From contig BFEA01000251.1 of the NCBI GenBank assembly GCA_003427395.1, positions 693,985 to 722,979 of the forward strand: a stretch of 28,995 nt of DNA, in the 5' to 3' direction. Below are positions 10,204 to 19,097 of this stretch, piece after piece. Numbering within the stretch: the stretch's first letter is position 1; each line of letters starts with the position of its first letter. This DNA is from Chara braunii (taxonomy: Eukaryota > Streptophyta > Charophyceae > Charales > Characeae). The notes below the pieces were generated by a model. It was given only the letters and a program-made list of their open reading frames with translations. It did no database searches and was not told where the DNA came from. The position numbers and the translations under genes are program-made.

Positions 10204-10800
10204 GCACAGAGGACATTTCCACGCCCGTTTTGATCAGATATTGGGTGAGCTAGGCAATCTCTATTCTCACCATAGCCACTCTCCCGATATCACTGTGCAC
10301 TTGTTTCCCCTGTTTTCTCACTCTTTACTAAACCTTTACCTGACTCTACTATCCATGTGGGGTCGCCCGCCCTACAAACCCCAAAATTCGTTCTCTGTCC
10401 GTCCAGTTCTGTCAAGGGTCGATTGAACCCTCAGTTTCCTCTTACTCTTTCGCCATAGCTCTTGTTAAATGCATTTTGGCGTAAAACTGCACCCATGTTC
10501 AATCGCCTCCTTTCTTCTCAACCTTTCTTCCTCGTCCTCACTTAATTGCGCTCCTCATCCTCACTAAGTCCCACCGTGTCTAACATAGCGGCCTGCCCCG
10601 ACAAATCCAACTCCGAGCGTAGAACTCTAAGAGAAACAACTATCGATTGTTCGTGTAGTCTTTCGCCCCTAGTCCGCCTTTGTCGGGTTGACTTCAACTT
10701 ACTCTGCCTCCTCCGACAATCCCTGTGCATCTTTACAATGAGGTAGCGACTTAACCCTTCCGATGATGTACCAAAGGGCGCTTACACTCCAAATCTTTGA
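10204..10800 (-). pseudogene. Coding relic upstream of the integrase, unassigned
   Basis: One minus-strand frame stays open apart from a TAA (10542-10544) and three TGA codons (10518-10520, 10431-10433, 10290-10292). It reads FGTSSEGLSRYLIVKMHRDC, a basic stretch, then LRSELDLSGQAAMLDTVGL, then NKSYGERV and FGVCRAGDPTWIVESGK. The three TGA codons fit decayed CGA. It is probably part of the same polyprotein, but I find no RT or RNase H motif in it. A frame change near 10230 joins it to the integrase. Confidence 0.4.
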
Positions 10801-12000
10801 GTAGAATATCAGGCGCCCAACAAGCCTTTCGCCCCCATATCGCTCCGACGACCAATCCCTAGCTGTAGCGCCGCGGATATCCCATAATGCCCCCCCCCCC
10901 CTTTTTCCACCTACCCTGCTTCCCGCCTACACTCAGTACTGAGCTAACCTGAACTTAACAGTGTTCGGGTAAACCCAGACAGCCGACCGTGGTCCCAACG
11001 ACCGAAACTTACTGAGGAGTGCGTAACAACCCACGTACTAGGGCATTTAGCCCCGACAGATGGCCTAACAGCCCTTCGCGCACAAACTACTCAGGCGGCG
11101 ACCCCTTCAATGCGTGGGCATACACTGGGTTTACTTACAACCTAAACAACGGCTTAAGTGAGGCAGGCCTCGATGCAGATCTTGGTGGTATTAGCAAACA
11201 CTCAAGTCAGGAACTTTGAAGATCGGAACAGGAAGGACGGGTTTCATATACACAGTCACCGCAGCCCGTAAGTCAACCAAAAAGGCGCACACTCAAGGTC
11301 CTCGACCGCCGTGACGGCCTTTGAACCCGGTGTCTCGTCCCAGTCAAGAAACACCGAAGTATAAAAATAATACTACAATATAATAAGATATTTTATAACT
11401 TTTTAATCGTCAGAATATGACGGACAAGGAATAAAAAACCGCTAGTGCCGTTCTTATGGTGTCGACGGCAAAACCAAGTGGGATAGCCCCGCCGGACCCT
11501 TAACCCCTCGGTCCCTTCGCACCATTATGACATTCTTGTATCGTCGCCACTTGGTCCCGATCCCTGAATCTCCTTGATGACAGTCTGAAGCCATAACCAA
11601 TCGTACTGGGCCCAAGGCTGAGCCTCTTATGAGCGAAGCCTATATATGTAAGCACTGTGCGACGCGCGGGTCTACCAAAGCGCCTTCAAAATCACGTTGT
11701 TGTCGATGTCATCCTCTGCACGTACGCACAAGTCACAGGTTAGCATACCAATCGCAAGACAAAAGTTTTTCAACCCTAGTTTAATCAGAAGAACAAAAAT
11801 CAGGCCAGCGACCACTGTCAGTTTCCACAATCATAAAAGGAAAAAGAGATCACGCGCGTTTTAGGTCCGCGAGCCCACACACTCTCTGCTCTAGTAAACC
11901 ACCCAGTCAATGTAAACCAAAACTATAGTTGCGCCTCGAGCAGTATGCCTAAACTTTAGACCAAACTTATTCTCTGTGGTTTGCAAAAGCCAGGGCGGAT
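10800..12000. other. Long stretch with no recognised gene
   Basis: No frame of convincing length or composition on either strand. It holds a C run (10890-10901), an AT-rich patch (about 11358-11410) and scattered short inverted repeats. No similarity to the elements described elsewhere in the window was noticed. Confidence 0.5.
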
Positions 12001-12285
12001 ACCCTTGTAAGGGCAGTCACACCGACATCGTTGTCGAGCGCATCGGCCCTCGCGGGAAACGAGGGCCCTCCCGGCGACACGTGAATCGTAATGGGAGCTG
12101 TTTTGTCTCATTTCGTGATGAGTCCAAACTTAACGTTGAGGACCCGGTCTTGTAACGGGATGAAGCGAACAACCTGCAGGAGTGTTGTCACCGACGCACA
12201 TATTTCATCTCGTGTGGTGTCGTTATGTCGGATGCATCCGAGACATAGATGTCCCATGGGATAAGCATGATTGTAGCGTCAGTCA
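12001..12285 (+). repeat. Repeat R1, related to 18228-18740
   Basis: It shares with R2, in the same order and orientation, CCGACATCG, then GTGAATCGTAATGGGAGCTG (R2 has ATAATGGGGAGCTG), GTTGAGGACC, GATGCATCC and TGTCCCATGGGAT. Several indels separate the copies. Inside is a perfect hairpin with arms GGCCCTCG and CGAGGGCC (about 12049-12071). Confidence 0.65.
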
Positions 12286-12521
12286 ACAATACTCCCTGTA
12301 CGCTCCGCCAGGCAACGATCGCTGCATATATGGGCTATCGACTTGACGAGGAGCCTTCTGACGCAGAAGTAGATGACCACCTGAATGAAGTGTCAAACAT
12401 TACGTGTTCGGAGGTGTTGAGTGGCTTGCGGCCGTGTTTTGAACTTATTGGCATAGCACTAGATGCTCACCAAGAAGTTCTAGATGTCGATGTCGAGCGC
12501 ATCGGCCCCCGCGCGAGCTAG
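12249..12521 (+). CDS. Possible coding fragment, 90 codons
   Basis: Open from an ATG (12249) to TAG, encoding MSHGISMIVASVNNTP, an acidic centre (DEEPSDAEVDDHLNEV) and LSGLRPCFELIGIALDA. The amino-acid pattern looks natural and I recognise no family. A TAG sits immediately before the ATG; in the related R2 repeat that position is CAA, and the flanking residues align (DASET then MSHG here, DASKTQMSHG in R2). The original reading frame may therefore have begun upstream and this be a broken relic. The 3' end overlaps a second hairpin repeat (near 12492-12535). Confidence 0.35.
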   Translation: MSHGISMIVASVNNTPCTLRQATIAAYMGYRLDEEPSDAEVDDHLNEVSNITCSEVLSGLRPCFELIGIALDAHQEVLDVDVERIGPRAS

Positions 12522-12535
12522 GGCCCTCCCGGTGA
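12492..12535 (+). repeat. Second copy of the R1 GC hairpin block
   Basis: TGTCGAGCGCATCGGCCC is shared exactly with about 12033. Both are followed by GGGCCCTCCCGG after a loop of different sequence. The copies are about 460 bases apart in direct orientation; the inner stem is shorter here (GGCCC/GGGCC). Confidence 0.55.
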
Positions 12536-12726
12536 TGTAACGCAGAAGTTTAAACAAAAAACTTAACAAATATAAAGACAACTTGAGAACGACGCATAAG
12601 TAATCCCGCGAGCCGCCGAGACGGTCGTGGTTGCGTCGTCCCTTCGTCGCTCTAGCCGGGTGCGCCAACTGTACATCTCGAGGTCCCCTACGACAGGACA
12701 GGTTCCTGCGAGGCATAAGCTTGCTT

Positions 12727-12754
12727 CCCTAAGGGGTTGTCACCACCCTTAGGG
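12727..12754. repeat. Perfect 9-bp-arm inverted repeat
   Basis: CCCTAAGGG (12727-12735) and CCCTTAGGG (12746-12754) with a 10-base spacer. No U-run follows, and nothing nearby indicates a terminator. Confidence 0.6.
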
Positions 12755-12779
12755 GCGTATCCGTACTGAGTTGCCGACC

Positions 12780-13290
12780 CATGTGCGAAAACTTTTAAAT
12801 GCAGTTGCAGAGGTGGGTCAACCATGGACGTTTTGCTCGCTCGTTGTAGTATAGGTACGCGCGATTAAACACCTATTGAACTCGGACGTCGTCCGTTCCT
12901 TAAGGCGCTGATCTCCTAAGTACGAAACATATGTCGGTCGACTAGGAAGGTCTTAACCTAGTGTGAAAACCCCAATATCCTAGTCCCTTTGGTCACCGGT
13001 TAAAAAGAAAAACATAACAACCAGTAGTTATAAAAAAAGATCAACCGAGGTCGACATAAACATATATCCAAGCGGGAATGATAACCGAACAAATCTAGAT
13101 CATCATTAGATACATCCAACTTGAATAACACAACATCAAAATAAAATTCGACCACGCTGTGGGTCGAATTCCACAAAAATCATACAACCGCCAACGGAGA
13201 GTTGACTTTCAACAATAACTCAATGCAGTCGACAAGGTAGTCGGTCTGTCTTAGTTTTGACTTGATGAGATGCGCTGCCAAAGTTACTCA
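12780..13290. other. Non-coding stretch, no feature seen
   Basis: AT-rich in its second half (about 12990-13170). Frames are short on both strands and no repeats or RNA genes were recognised. Confidence 0.4.
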
Positions 13291-13297
13291 TTTCATC

Positions 13298-13657
13298 CTA
13301 CCGCCGACCTAAGATTAGACATGCATACACTTGTTGACTTACGTTCCTAATATTTTCGAAGACAAATTGCTTTGCGGGTGATTCCTTATCAGGTGCATTG
13401 CTTGAGGTGTTGCATGCCTCACCCTCCAGGAAGTGGTCTGGGGTACTCCTCCTCCTCACCCGAGCACAAAACTCGGATCTCAGAAGTCGGGTCGTCTCCA
13501 CCGAATCGACAAAGTACCCCCCCGTAGAATGGTCCACTCTGGGTCGATAACAGGGTCGGCTCCGAAAGCAATGAGCCCCCGCCCCAAATGCTTCCTGGAG
13601 AGAGAACATGTGTCCATTACAAGTAACTTTCAATTGTTCCAATTTTTTCTAAGTTCA
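13298..13657 (-). pseudogene. Possible coding fragment, unidentified
   Basis: A minus-strand frame of about 118 codons without an ATG at its start, bounded upstream by TAG. It reads KKLEQLKVTCNGHMFSLQEA, then DHSTGGYFVDSVETTRLLRS, then SPAKQFVFENIRNVSQQVYA. Composition is protein-like, but no domain is recognised and no homologous copy in the window supports selection. It could be an exon or element fragment, or chance. Confidence 0.25.
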
Positions 13658-13659
13658 GG

Positions 13660-14040
13660 GTAACTTAAGCAAAAAGAAATCAAAAGGGATAAATAATGAG
13701 AATCATTTGGACAGGTATAGGCAAATAAGGTCATTCGGAATAGAGGCGGTCAATCGTTGAGAAAAGTTAAATTCATTATGCTTTGATTCTCTTTCTGTTT
13801 TCAAATTTCCTTTTCTCACGGCACCCATCAATTATCCTTCAAAAATGACAAGCAAGTTCACCCAACTCACTGACGAAAGGAAAATGGTAAAGAGGCGAAA
13901 ACTCTCCGCCATTTTATCAAATAGCATTGTGTCCCGCTTTTATATATAGTCTTTTTACTCACCTGCACACCATGCAGACAACGCAATAAAAAAAAGACAA
14001 GTAAAGTCTCACTACTCACGTCAGACCCACCTTTTTACTC
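13660..14040. other. Intergenic AT-rich stretch
   Basis: No credible frame. TATATATAG-like words occur near 13940 but no gene can be assigned to them. Confidence 0.4.
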
Positions 14041-14430
14041 ATGCATGACGCCCACAACCCAACTCGACCTTTTCTCCTGAACATTCAAAGCAAAAGGGTC
14101 AAGCAATGCGTGGATGCACACAGGTGTGAAGGGAGTCTGAGTCGTCCACTGACCTTGAGTGAAGTGGTGCCGAAAAAGCGTCCTGGCTCACTCAAGAAAG
14201 CCAACCAACAAGCTGTGTGTGCTACCGAAATTTGTAGTCTCAAGGAAAATCCTGATCAAACCGCCTTTCACTCGCACACCTCATCCACGGTAATGAAAAC
14301 AGCGACGCGCATGCGTCCCAGAAAAAACACTCAATCTGGTACCACGTCAGTCCCAACTGGTCCTAAGCGGTCCCAAATGGTCCCACGCGGTTCTAGGTGG
14401 TCCCACGCTGTCAAACACTTCGTCGAATGA
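14041..14430 (+). CDS. Doubtful 129-codon ORF overlapping 10-bp repeats
   Basis: ATG to TGA on the plus strand, Lys/Arg/Ser/Thr-rich (KKRPGSLKKANQQAVCATEI, then MKTATRMRPRKN). The last third is encoded by the 10-bp tandem repeat at 14351-14410. No domain, promoter or second copy supports it. Listed because of its length in an otherwise gene-poor stretch; it is probably spurious. Confidence 0.15.
   Translation: MHDAHNPTRPFLLNIQSKRVKQCVDAHRCEGSLSRPLTLSEVVPKKRPGSLKKANQQAVCATEICSLKENPDQTAFHSHTSSTVMKTATRMRPRKNTQSGTTSVPTGPKRSQMVPRGSRWSHAVKHFVE
14351..14410 (+). repeat. Six-unit 10-bp tandem repeat
   Basis: Six consecutive 10-base units of the form TCCCANNNGG (for example TCCCAACTGG, TCCCAAATGG, TCCCACGCGG). 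A looser set with 10-, 11- and 20-base spacing lies at about 14533-14580. The period is close to one helical turn. Confidence 0.7.
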
Positions 14431-14967
14431 CTACTGAGTCGAAAACCGCTTCCATCACACTTCTCAAAAAAATAAAACCGGTGCCGAATCCCAAAACCGC
14501 ATGCGTCGAGACTACCGCAAATGGTTGTTCGCGTCCCACGTTAGTCCCAACTGAACCCAGGCAGTCCCAAGTAGTCCAGTCCCACTACCGTAAGTGTTGG
14601 GTAGTCCCAACTACAAAACATTTATCTCATGTGCCGCTTAAAAAAATAAAAAAATAAACCCCACCAGTCGCGCTCAGATTTCGTACCGTCGCATGCTGTC
14701 AACCTCCACCATGTCACGCTGTTGCTGCGTACACACCAATGGTAGCAGACCTTCACCAAGAAAAACAGACGCCGCGCCACAACAAAAAAACTTTCAGCGT
14801 TGTAAAAAAAAAAAAAACTTCACTGTCGCGCCGCACGTCCCACCGTCGTGCCACAACTCCATTGCCGCGTTGCACGTCCCACCGTCGTGCCGCAACTCCA
14901 CTGCCGTGCCGAACTCTCGTCGGAAAATGGCAGCACGTCGTCGCGCCGTGCCCCGTAAAAAAAAAAA

Positions 14968-15290
14968 AACGGTAACGCTTCGGCGTGCCGTACCACCGTA
15001 AAAAGACGGCGGCGCTTCGCCGTGCCGTACCACCATAAACAAAACGGCAGCGCTTCGCCGTGCCGTACCACCATGAAAAAAACGGCAGCGCTTCGCCATG
15101 CCGTACCACCGCAAAAAGACGGCGGCGCTTCGCTGTGTCGTACCACCGTAAAAAAAAAAACGGCAGCACTTCGCCGTGCCGTACCACCGCAAAAAGACGG
15201 TAGCGCTTCGCCGTGCGTACCACCGCAAAAAGACGGCGGCGCTTCGCCGTGCCGTACCACCGCAAAAAGACGGTGGCGCTCCACCGCGAT
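14968..15290 (+). repeat. ~38-bp hairpin minisatellite, 8 units
   Basis: GTACCACC recurs at 14989, 15027, 15065, 15103, 15140, 15181, 15217 and 15253, so the period is 36-41 bases, most often 38. Each unit contains ACGGCGGCGCTTCGCCGT-type sequence, which folds on itself (GGCG/CGCC, with ACGGC/GCCGT outside), followed by an A run of 5-10. Length variation lies mainly in the A runs. The array leaves long frames open on both strands (up to about 190 codons on the minus strand), but these are a by-product of the repeat. Confidence 0.85.
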
Positions 15291-15389
15291 GTATTACCGT
15301 GCCGTGAAAACGGAAGCGTCACTCTTCAAAACAAAGTGTCGTCGACGTGCCTTGAAAACGGCAGCGTCACCCCTCAGAATAAAGGTGTC

Positions 15390-16140
15390 GCGCCGACGCC
15401 GCGGTATTTCGGCAGCATAACCCCACCACTTGTCGTGCTCCCCGTCGCTCCTTGCCACGCTCCGCTACTGCTCCTCATCATGCTCCGCTGCCGCTCCTCA
15501 CCACGCTGCCGCAGAGTCCCCCTAGAGACCAACTTGCCAAGGTGGAACAGAGTGCTCCAGCCAAGGCTATGGCTGTCTCCTCCTTCGTCGCGCTCCTCCG
15601 CAGTCCTCCAGCTTCGCCGACAACACTCCTCCCTCCTCTCTAACACTCCAGCGATGAGGCAAGTGTGCTGTCGCACACTGGCAGCTGGAGGCAAGTGTGA
15701 GGCAGCTGGGGGACAACTGCCTCTTTTGTAGTGGCTGAGGAGGGCAGCAGCAGCCTCAGCTGCCCCCAGGCAAAATTCGTCACTTGCCTGGGCCCGTCGA
15801 TCTGAGCCAGATCAACGGACTGAGGCTGTCTCACCTCAGCCACACACTTAGGGTGGCAGTTGTACTCAACTGCCCCCCTCTTTTTCTCCCTTTTCCCTAC
15901 ACTCATCCCTACACTGAGTGCAGGTTCAGCGGGAAAATGACTGTTTCCAGCCAAGTTCCCCTCACTGACCCTCCAGTTCACAGCTCTGCCCTGAATGACC
16001 GCATTCAGGCCAATGCTGTTTGAACTTAGTGCACGTTCGCGACCACGTTCGCGCCCGTGACTGTTCCTTTCTCTCCCCTCTCTACTTTTCCTCTTTTCTC
16101 CCCTGCCCTCCCCTGAAAACGGGGATAGCAGTTGTCAAAT
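15390..16140. other. Pro/Leu-rich frames and CAGCTGCC repeats, no firm gene
   Basis: Short overlapping frames on both strands, rich in CTC/CCT. The word CARCTGCCCCC appears at about 15757, 15869 and 16745. Several perfect hairpins fall here (see the 15662-18247 cluster). No protein family recognised. Confidence 0.4.
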
Positions 16141-16205
16141 TGGGAGAGGTAGGGAAAAAACTCGTAAAAATGCACGAGTTCAAATCCCGACAGACTCAGG
16201 GCGGG
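16134..16205 (+). repeat. Weak tRNA-like (A/B box) sequence
   Basis: TAGCAGTTGTCAAATTGGG resembles a D-arm/A-box region and GAGTTCAAATCCCG resembles a B box. The T stem does not pair well (ACGAG against CCCGA), so a functional tRNA is unlikely. Probably another SINE-head relic. Confidence 0.25.
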
Positions 16206-16404
16206 GTGCAAAAACTACCCCGACTTTAAGCATTTTTAGAAAAATATTCGCTCAATAAAAACATTTTAAAACATTCCTGCGCATGGCCTAAATGCCTGCC
16301 TATCTACAGAAAAAATTGCAAGGTCAAAAAAATTATTTTACGCCTCCAAAAAAATAGTGGCGCAAACTGAAAAATATAGTTTTTCAACAAAAAAAATCAA
16401 ATTT

Positions 16405-16484
16405 NNNNNNNNNNNNNNNNNNNNNNNNNNNNNNNNNNNNNNNNNNNNNNNNNNNNNNNNNNNNNNNNNNNNNNNNNNNNNNNN
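16405..16484. other. Assembly gap (80 N)
   Basis: Eighty unknown bases between an A/T-rich stretch and a T run. Frames crossing it are artefacts. Confidence 0.99.
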
Positions 16485-16499
16485 TTTTTTTTTTTTTTC

Positions 16500-17360
16500 T
16501 TCTTCCCCCCCCTGACAACGGGGAGGCAGCTGGCAGGTTGGGAGGAGCAGGTCCTCCTCTCTCCCATCCTCCCATTTCTCTCTCTCTCACTCTCCACTTG
16601 ACTCCTCCAACCCCCTCTTGCTTTTCAAACCCCCCCCTTCCTGCCTGTGCCTGCATACAGCCTACGACCCCAGCCAGATTCAGACATAGGCTGGGATGGT
16701 TCCCTCAGCTGTTGCTGAGGTAATAGTTGTTCGTTTTCCCACGAGCAACTGCCCCCAGACCTTCCCTTTTTTTTTTTAGTTTTTAACTTTTTAGTATTCT
16801 TTGTTTCAGCCCCCCTCGTTTTCCCTGTTTGGTCGAGCTGCCACAACTCACGAACGGGGAGGTGGGGAGAAACGAAGAAGCCAAACAAACAACAACAACA
16901 AAAACAAAGACTTACCTTTCTTTACCTGTAGCATGAATCTCCCCTTGTCTCTGGGGTAGATTCATTCGATTTTGCTCATCCTATCAATGGGAGTAACCAA
17001 GGCCGACATCCAGGTAGGAAACTCAACTCGTTCGCTCCGATGAACGGGTACTTTGATGGTTTCCAAAACGAAAGGGAGAAAAGAACCTAAAAAGAATAAT
17101 AAAATAAAATCTAGAATGAAAAAAAAACAAAATCAAAAGAAAAAGAAAAAAGAAAATCCCAACTTACCTCTCAGTACAACGGCTGCATGTTTTCAACGGG
17201 CGTCTGTCAGATTCTTCTGGGGACACTAAGTCCCCTGCCACTTCTGTAGGCGCCATCTGGCGCTGTCGGCTTTTGATTATTTTTTATTATTTTTTATTTT
17301 TTTTTAATGTCGTTGGCTTATGCCAACGGTCATGTGGCTTTTCAACCACATCTAGTAGGG
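16500..17360. other. Low-complexity non-coding stretch
   Basis: Pyrimidine-rich (16500-16640), then purine/A-rich (17080-17160), with T-rich runs near 17280-17305. No credible frame. A hairpin (CCTCAG/CTGAGG, 16703-16720) lies here, and the pair ATGTGG/CCACAT at 17332-17351 sits directly beside the 17311 hairpin. Confidence 0.45.
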
Positions 17361-17399
17361 AATTGCAGACTCGAGTTTGAGTCCAACAGGACTCAGAAG

Positions 17400-17640
17400 A
17401 AAAAAAAACTTTGATTTTTTTCTCGATTTACGCATGTCATCCTTGCTCAGGGGCCATGCAGGATCCGCGCGGCTGTTTCCAGGTCGTGCGCACGGTCGAA
17501 ATCAGTCGTGCCAGATTGCTTTTCCATCCCTGGCCAGCTCAAAAGAGCTAGCCCAGATAGTGTCGTGTCGGCCTCGATCCCAGAACCTGCTGGGTGAAAA
17601 TTTGAGGCAGTACCTACTGGGCTAGCTCTTATCACTGAAA
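17400..17640 (-). mobile_element. tRNA-derived SINE-like element
   Basis: On the minus strand an A box (TAGCCCAGTAGG, 17613-17624) is followed by a B-box-like GGATCGAGGCC (17570-17580). The body then runs to an A-rich end near 17410. It has the same orientation and head organisation as the element at 1-295, and the A boxes differ at one position. A GGC-AGCTC/GAGCT-GCC inverted repeat with an AAAA loop lies at 17532-17553. A degraded SINE is more likely than a tRNA gene because the anticodon arm is not recognisable. Confidence 0.45.
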
Positions 17641-17833
17641 CTAAAGCAGCAACCCTTTTATTTGAAGGTATGCGCCCAGTTGTTTCCCTCCAGCTTGTGG
17701 CTCAGCAGGCTTCAACTGCCTGAGGCCTTGCAGGCCCTGTCTGTCGCTTTCTCGTAGACGGCAGACCATCCATGGCTAGGCCTCGGCACCTCCCCTGTCA
17801 GCCCCTTGGCTTGATGTTAACCCTGCGGCCCCG

Positions 17834-17840
17834 AAAAAAA

Positions 17841-17871
<31 letters not shown>

Positions 17872-17874
17872 AAC
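17834..17874 (+). repeat. (AAAT)n microsatellite
   Basis: About nine uninterrupted TAAA units after a short A run. Confidence 0.95.
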
Positions 17875-18227
17875 CTTTCTACCCTTTTTGCGCCGCGGTT
17901 CCATCCTCCGTCGCGGCGACCCCTTTTCCACTTACCTAGGCTCTGAATCGCGCGGTTTAACAGCCGCGCGACCTTAGTATGGGTAGAATAGGTTTAATTT
18001 TAACGTTCCCATCTCCGCATGTCTCTGCGGCACGCGACAAGGCAAAGCCTTACCTTTCACATCCGTTACTCCCGGACGCCACACGCGTCCGGACTAAAGC
18101 CTGAAAATTTTTAGTCTCTCAGTCATGGGTCAGGTCTAAATAAACTTTTGGCAAACGTCAGTCTCATCAAGTCCTTTAATCCAACGAAAAGTCGGACAGC
18201 GTCCGACGTTTAAAATCCTCGGCAAAT

Positions 18228-18740
18228 ACCCTTGTCAGGGTATTTGCTCCGACATCGGTTGTATCGACACATCATATGATGTCTTACTAGCAAGCAGTGG
18301 TTGTCAGGGTATTTGCTCCGACATCGGTTGTATCGACACATCATATGATGTCTTACTAGCAAGCAGTGGTTGATCTCCGACACTCCTTCCCGGTGTGGAT
18401 CTTCGAGAGCAAAGTTTCGCACTCCACCGTGAGATCCATATCGGAGAGGGGGATCTGCGATCCTACCGCTGTCGACTAGAGCCATCATGTGGTAGTCGAC
18501 AACTCGAGGACCCTATGATGTTCAAATGGGGACGACGTGTGAATCATAATGGGGAGCTGTTTTGTCTAGTTTCGTCATCAGCCCAAGCTTCATGTTGAGG
18601 ACCTAGTCTTGAAAGGGGATGAATTGAACAATACGAAGGTGTGTTGTTGGCGATGCACATAGGCCTTCTCCTCTGGGTTGTCATATCGATGCATCCAAGA
18701 CACAAATGTCTCATGGGATGTGCATGATTGGATCGTCCGC
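18228..18740 (+). repeat. Repeat R2, related to 12001-12285
   Basis: The same ordered landmarks as R1, interrupted by a 69-bp tandem duplication and about 160 further bases absent from R1. The segment GATGCATCCAAGACACAAATG keeps the frame DASKTQMSHG shared with R1; in this copy it soon ends in TAG. Confidence 0.6.
18235..18372 (+). repeat. Exact 69-bp tandem duplication
   Basis: Two identical 69-base units, 18235-18303 and 18304-18372. Each contains the 14-base palindrome ACATCATATGATGT. The absence of any difference implies a recent duplication or a collapsed or duplicated assembly. The first unit begins inside the loop of the 18222-18247 hairpin. Confidence 0.95.
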
Positions 18741-19097
18741 CTATGGGATATAGTGGGCGATGCAGACATCCCATCTTCTGTCGGGTGTTGGCTTCTATGA
18801 CATGCGGTTTTGTGGGTTTCTCTTTCATATGAGTTAGCCCATGCGTATCTACATTTGTGGATTGTCAAAATAAAGAGGCCCTCTAATAAACACCGAACTT
18901 TAGCAGGATAAACAACACACATTTGACACATGCACATTTCAATATTGCCATGCATTCAGAGAAACTCATGAAACATAAGTGGTAGTGTGAGGCATGTCCC
19001 GGATGCATTCGAGACACAATTTTGTCACTAAGAAGGACGCATGTGGAGATAAAGATGCTAGTGACATTCAAGTTCCCCAGGGAGCCTCACCTAGAAG

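Larger units (their letters stand above)
6760..10800 (-). mobile_element. Decayed Ty3/gypsy retrotransposon, pol region
   Basis: A minus-strand coding relic runs through this span: an N-terminal region I cannot assign (10800-10200), integrase (10200-8870) and a long C-terminal extension (8620 to about 7000). No reverse transcriptase, protease or gag was recognised and no LTR pair was found, so the element is internally deleted and truncated. Most in-frame stops are TGA, consistent with decay of CGA codons. The downstream edge is uncertain because reading becomes ambiguous below about 7026. Confidence 0.65.
15662..18247. repeat. Cluster of unrelated perfect inverted repeats
   Basis: Fourteen perfect inverted repeats with arms of 7 bases or more and short loops. 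Starts, with left arm: 15662 AGTGTGC; 15699 GAGGCAG; 15734 GCTGAGG; 15765 CCCAGGCAA; 15990 CCTGAAT; 16159 AACTCGT; 17311 CGTTGGC; 17378 TGAGTCC; 17891 CGCCGCG; 17948 TCGCGCGG; 18072 CCGGACGC; 18092 GACTAAA; 18191 GTCGGAC; 18222 GCAAATACCCT. Several have 3-5 base loops (TGTC, TTAT, AACA, CACAC, AGC). The arms are not related in sequence, so this is not one repeat family copied many times. Confidence 0.65.

Noticed and set aside
8071-10520. TGA read as tryptophan or selenocysteine (alternative code)
   Set aside because: Trp is encoded by TGG elsewhere in the same relic, frameshifts are also present, and Arg fits the family at 8960. CGA decay is simpler.
12727-12754. Rho-independent terminator
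   Set aside because: No T run follows and there is no bacterial gene context.
14753-15322. Minus-strand frames of 144-189 codons with WYGTAKR repeats
   Set aside because: Produced by the ~38-bp minisatellite, which lacks stops in several frames; three overlapping frames are equally open.
16384-16656. Frames crossing the N gap
   Set aside because: Contain unknown residues and are open only because N is not read as stop.
18228-18372. CRISPR-like array
   Set aside because: Only two adjacent identical units without spacers, in eukaryotic DNA.
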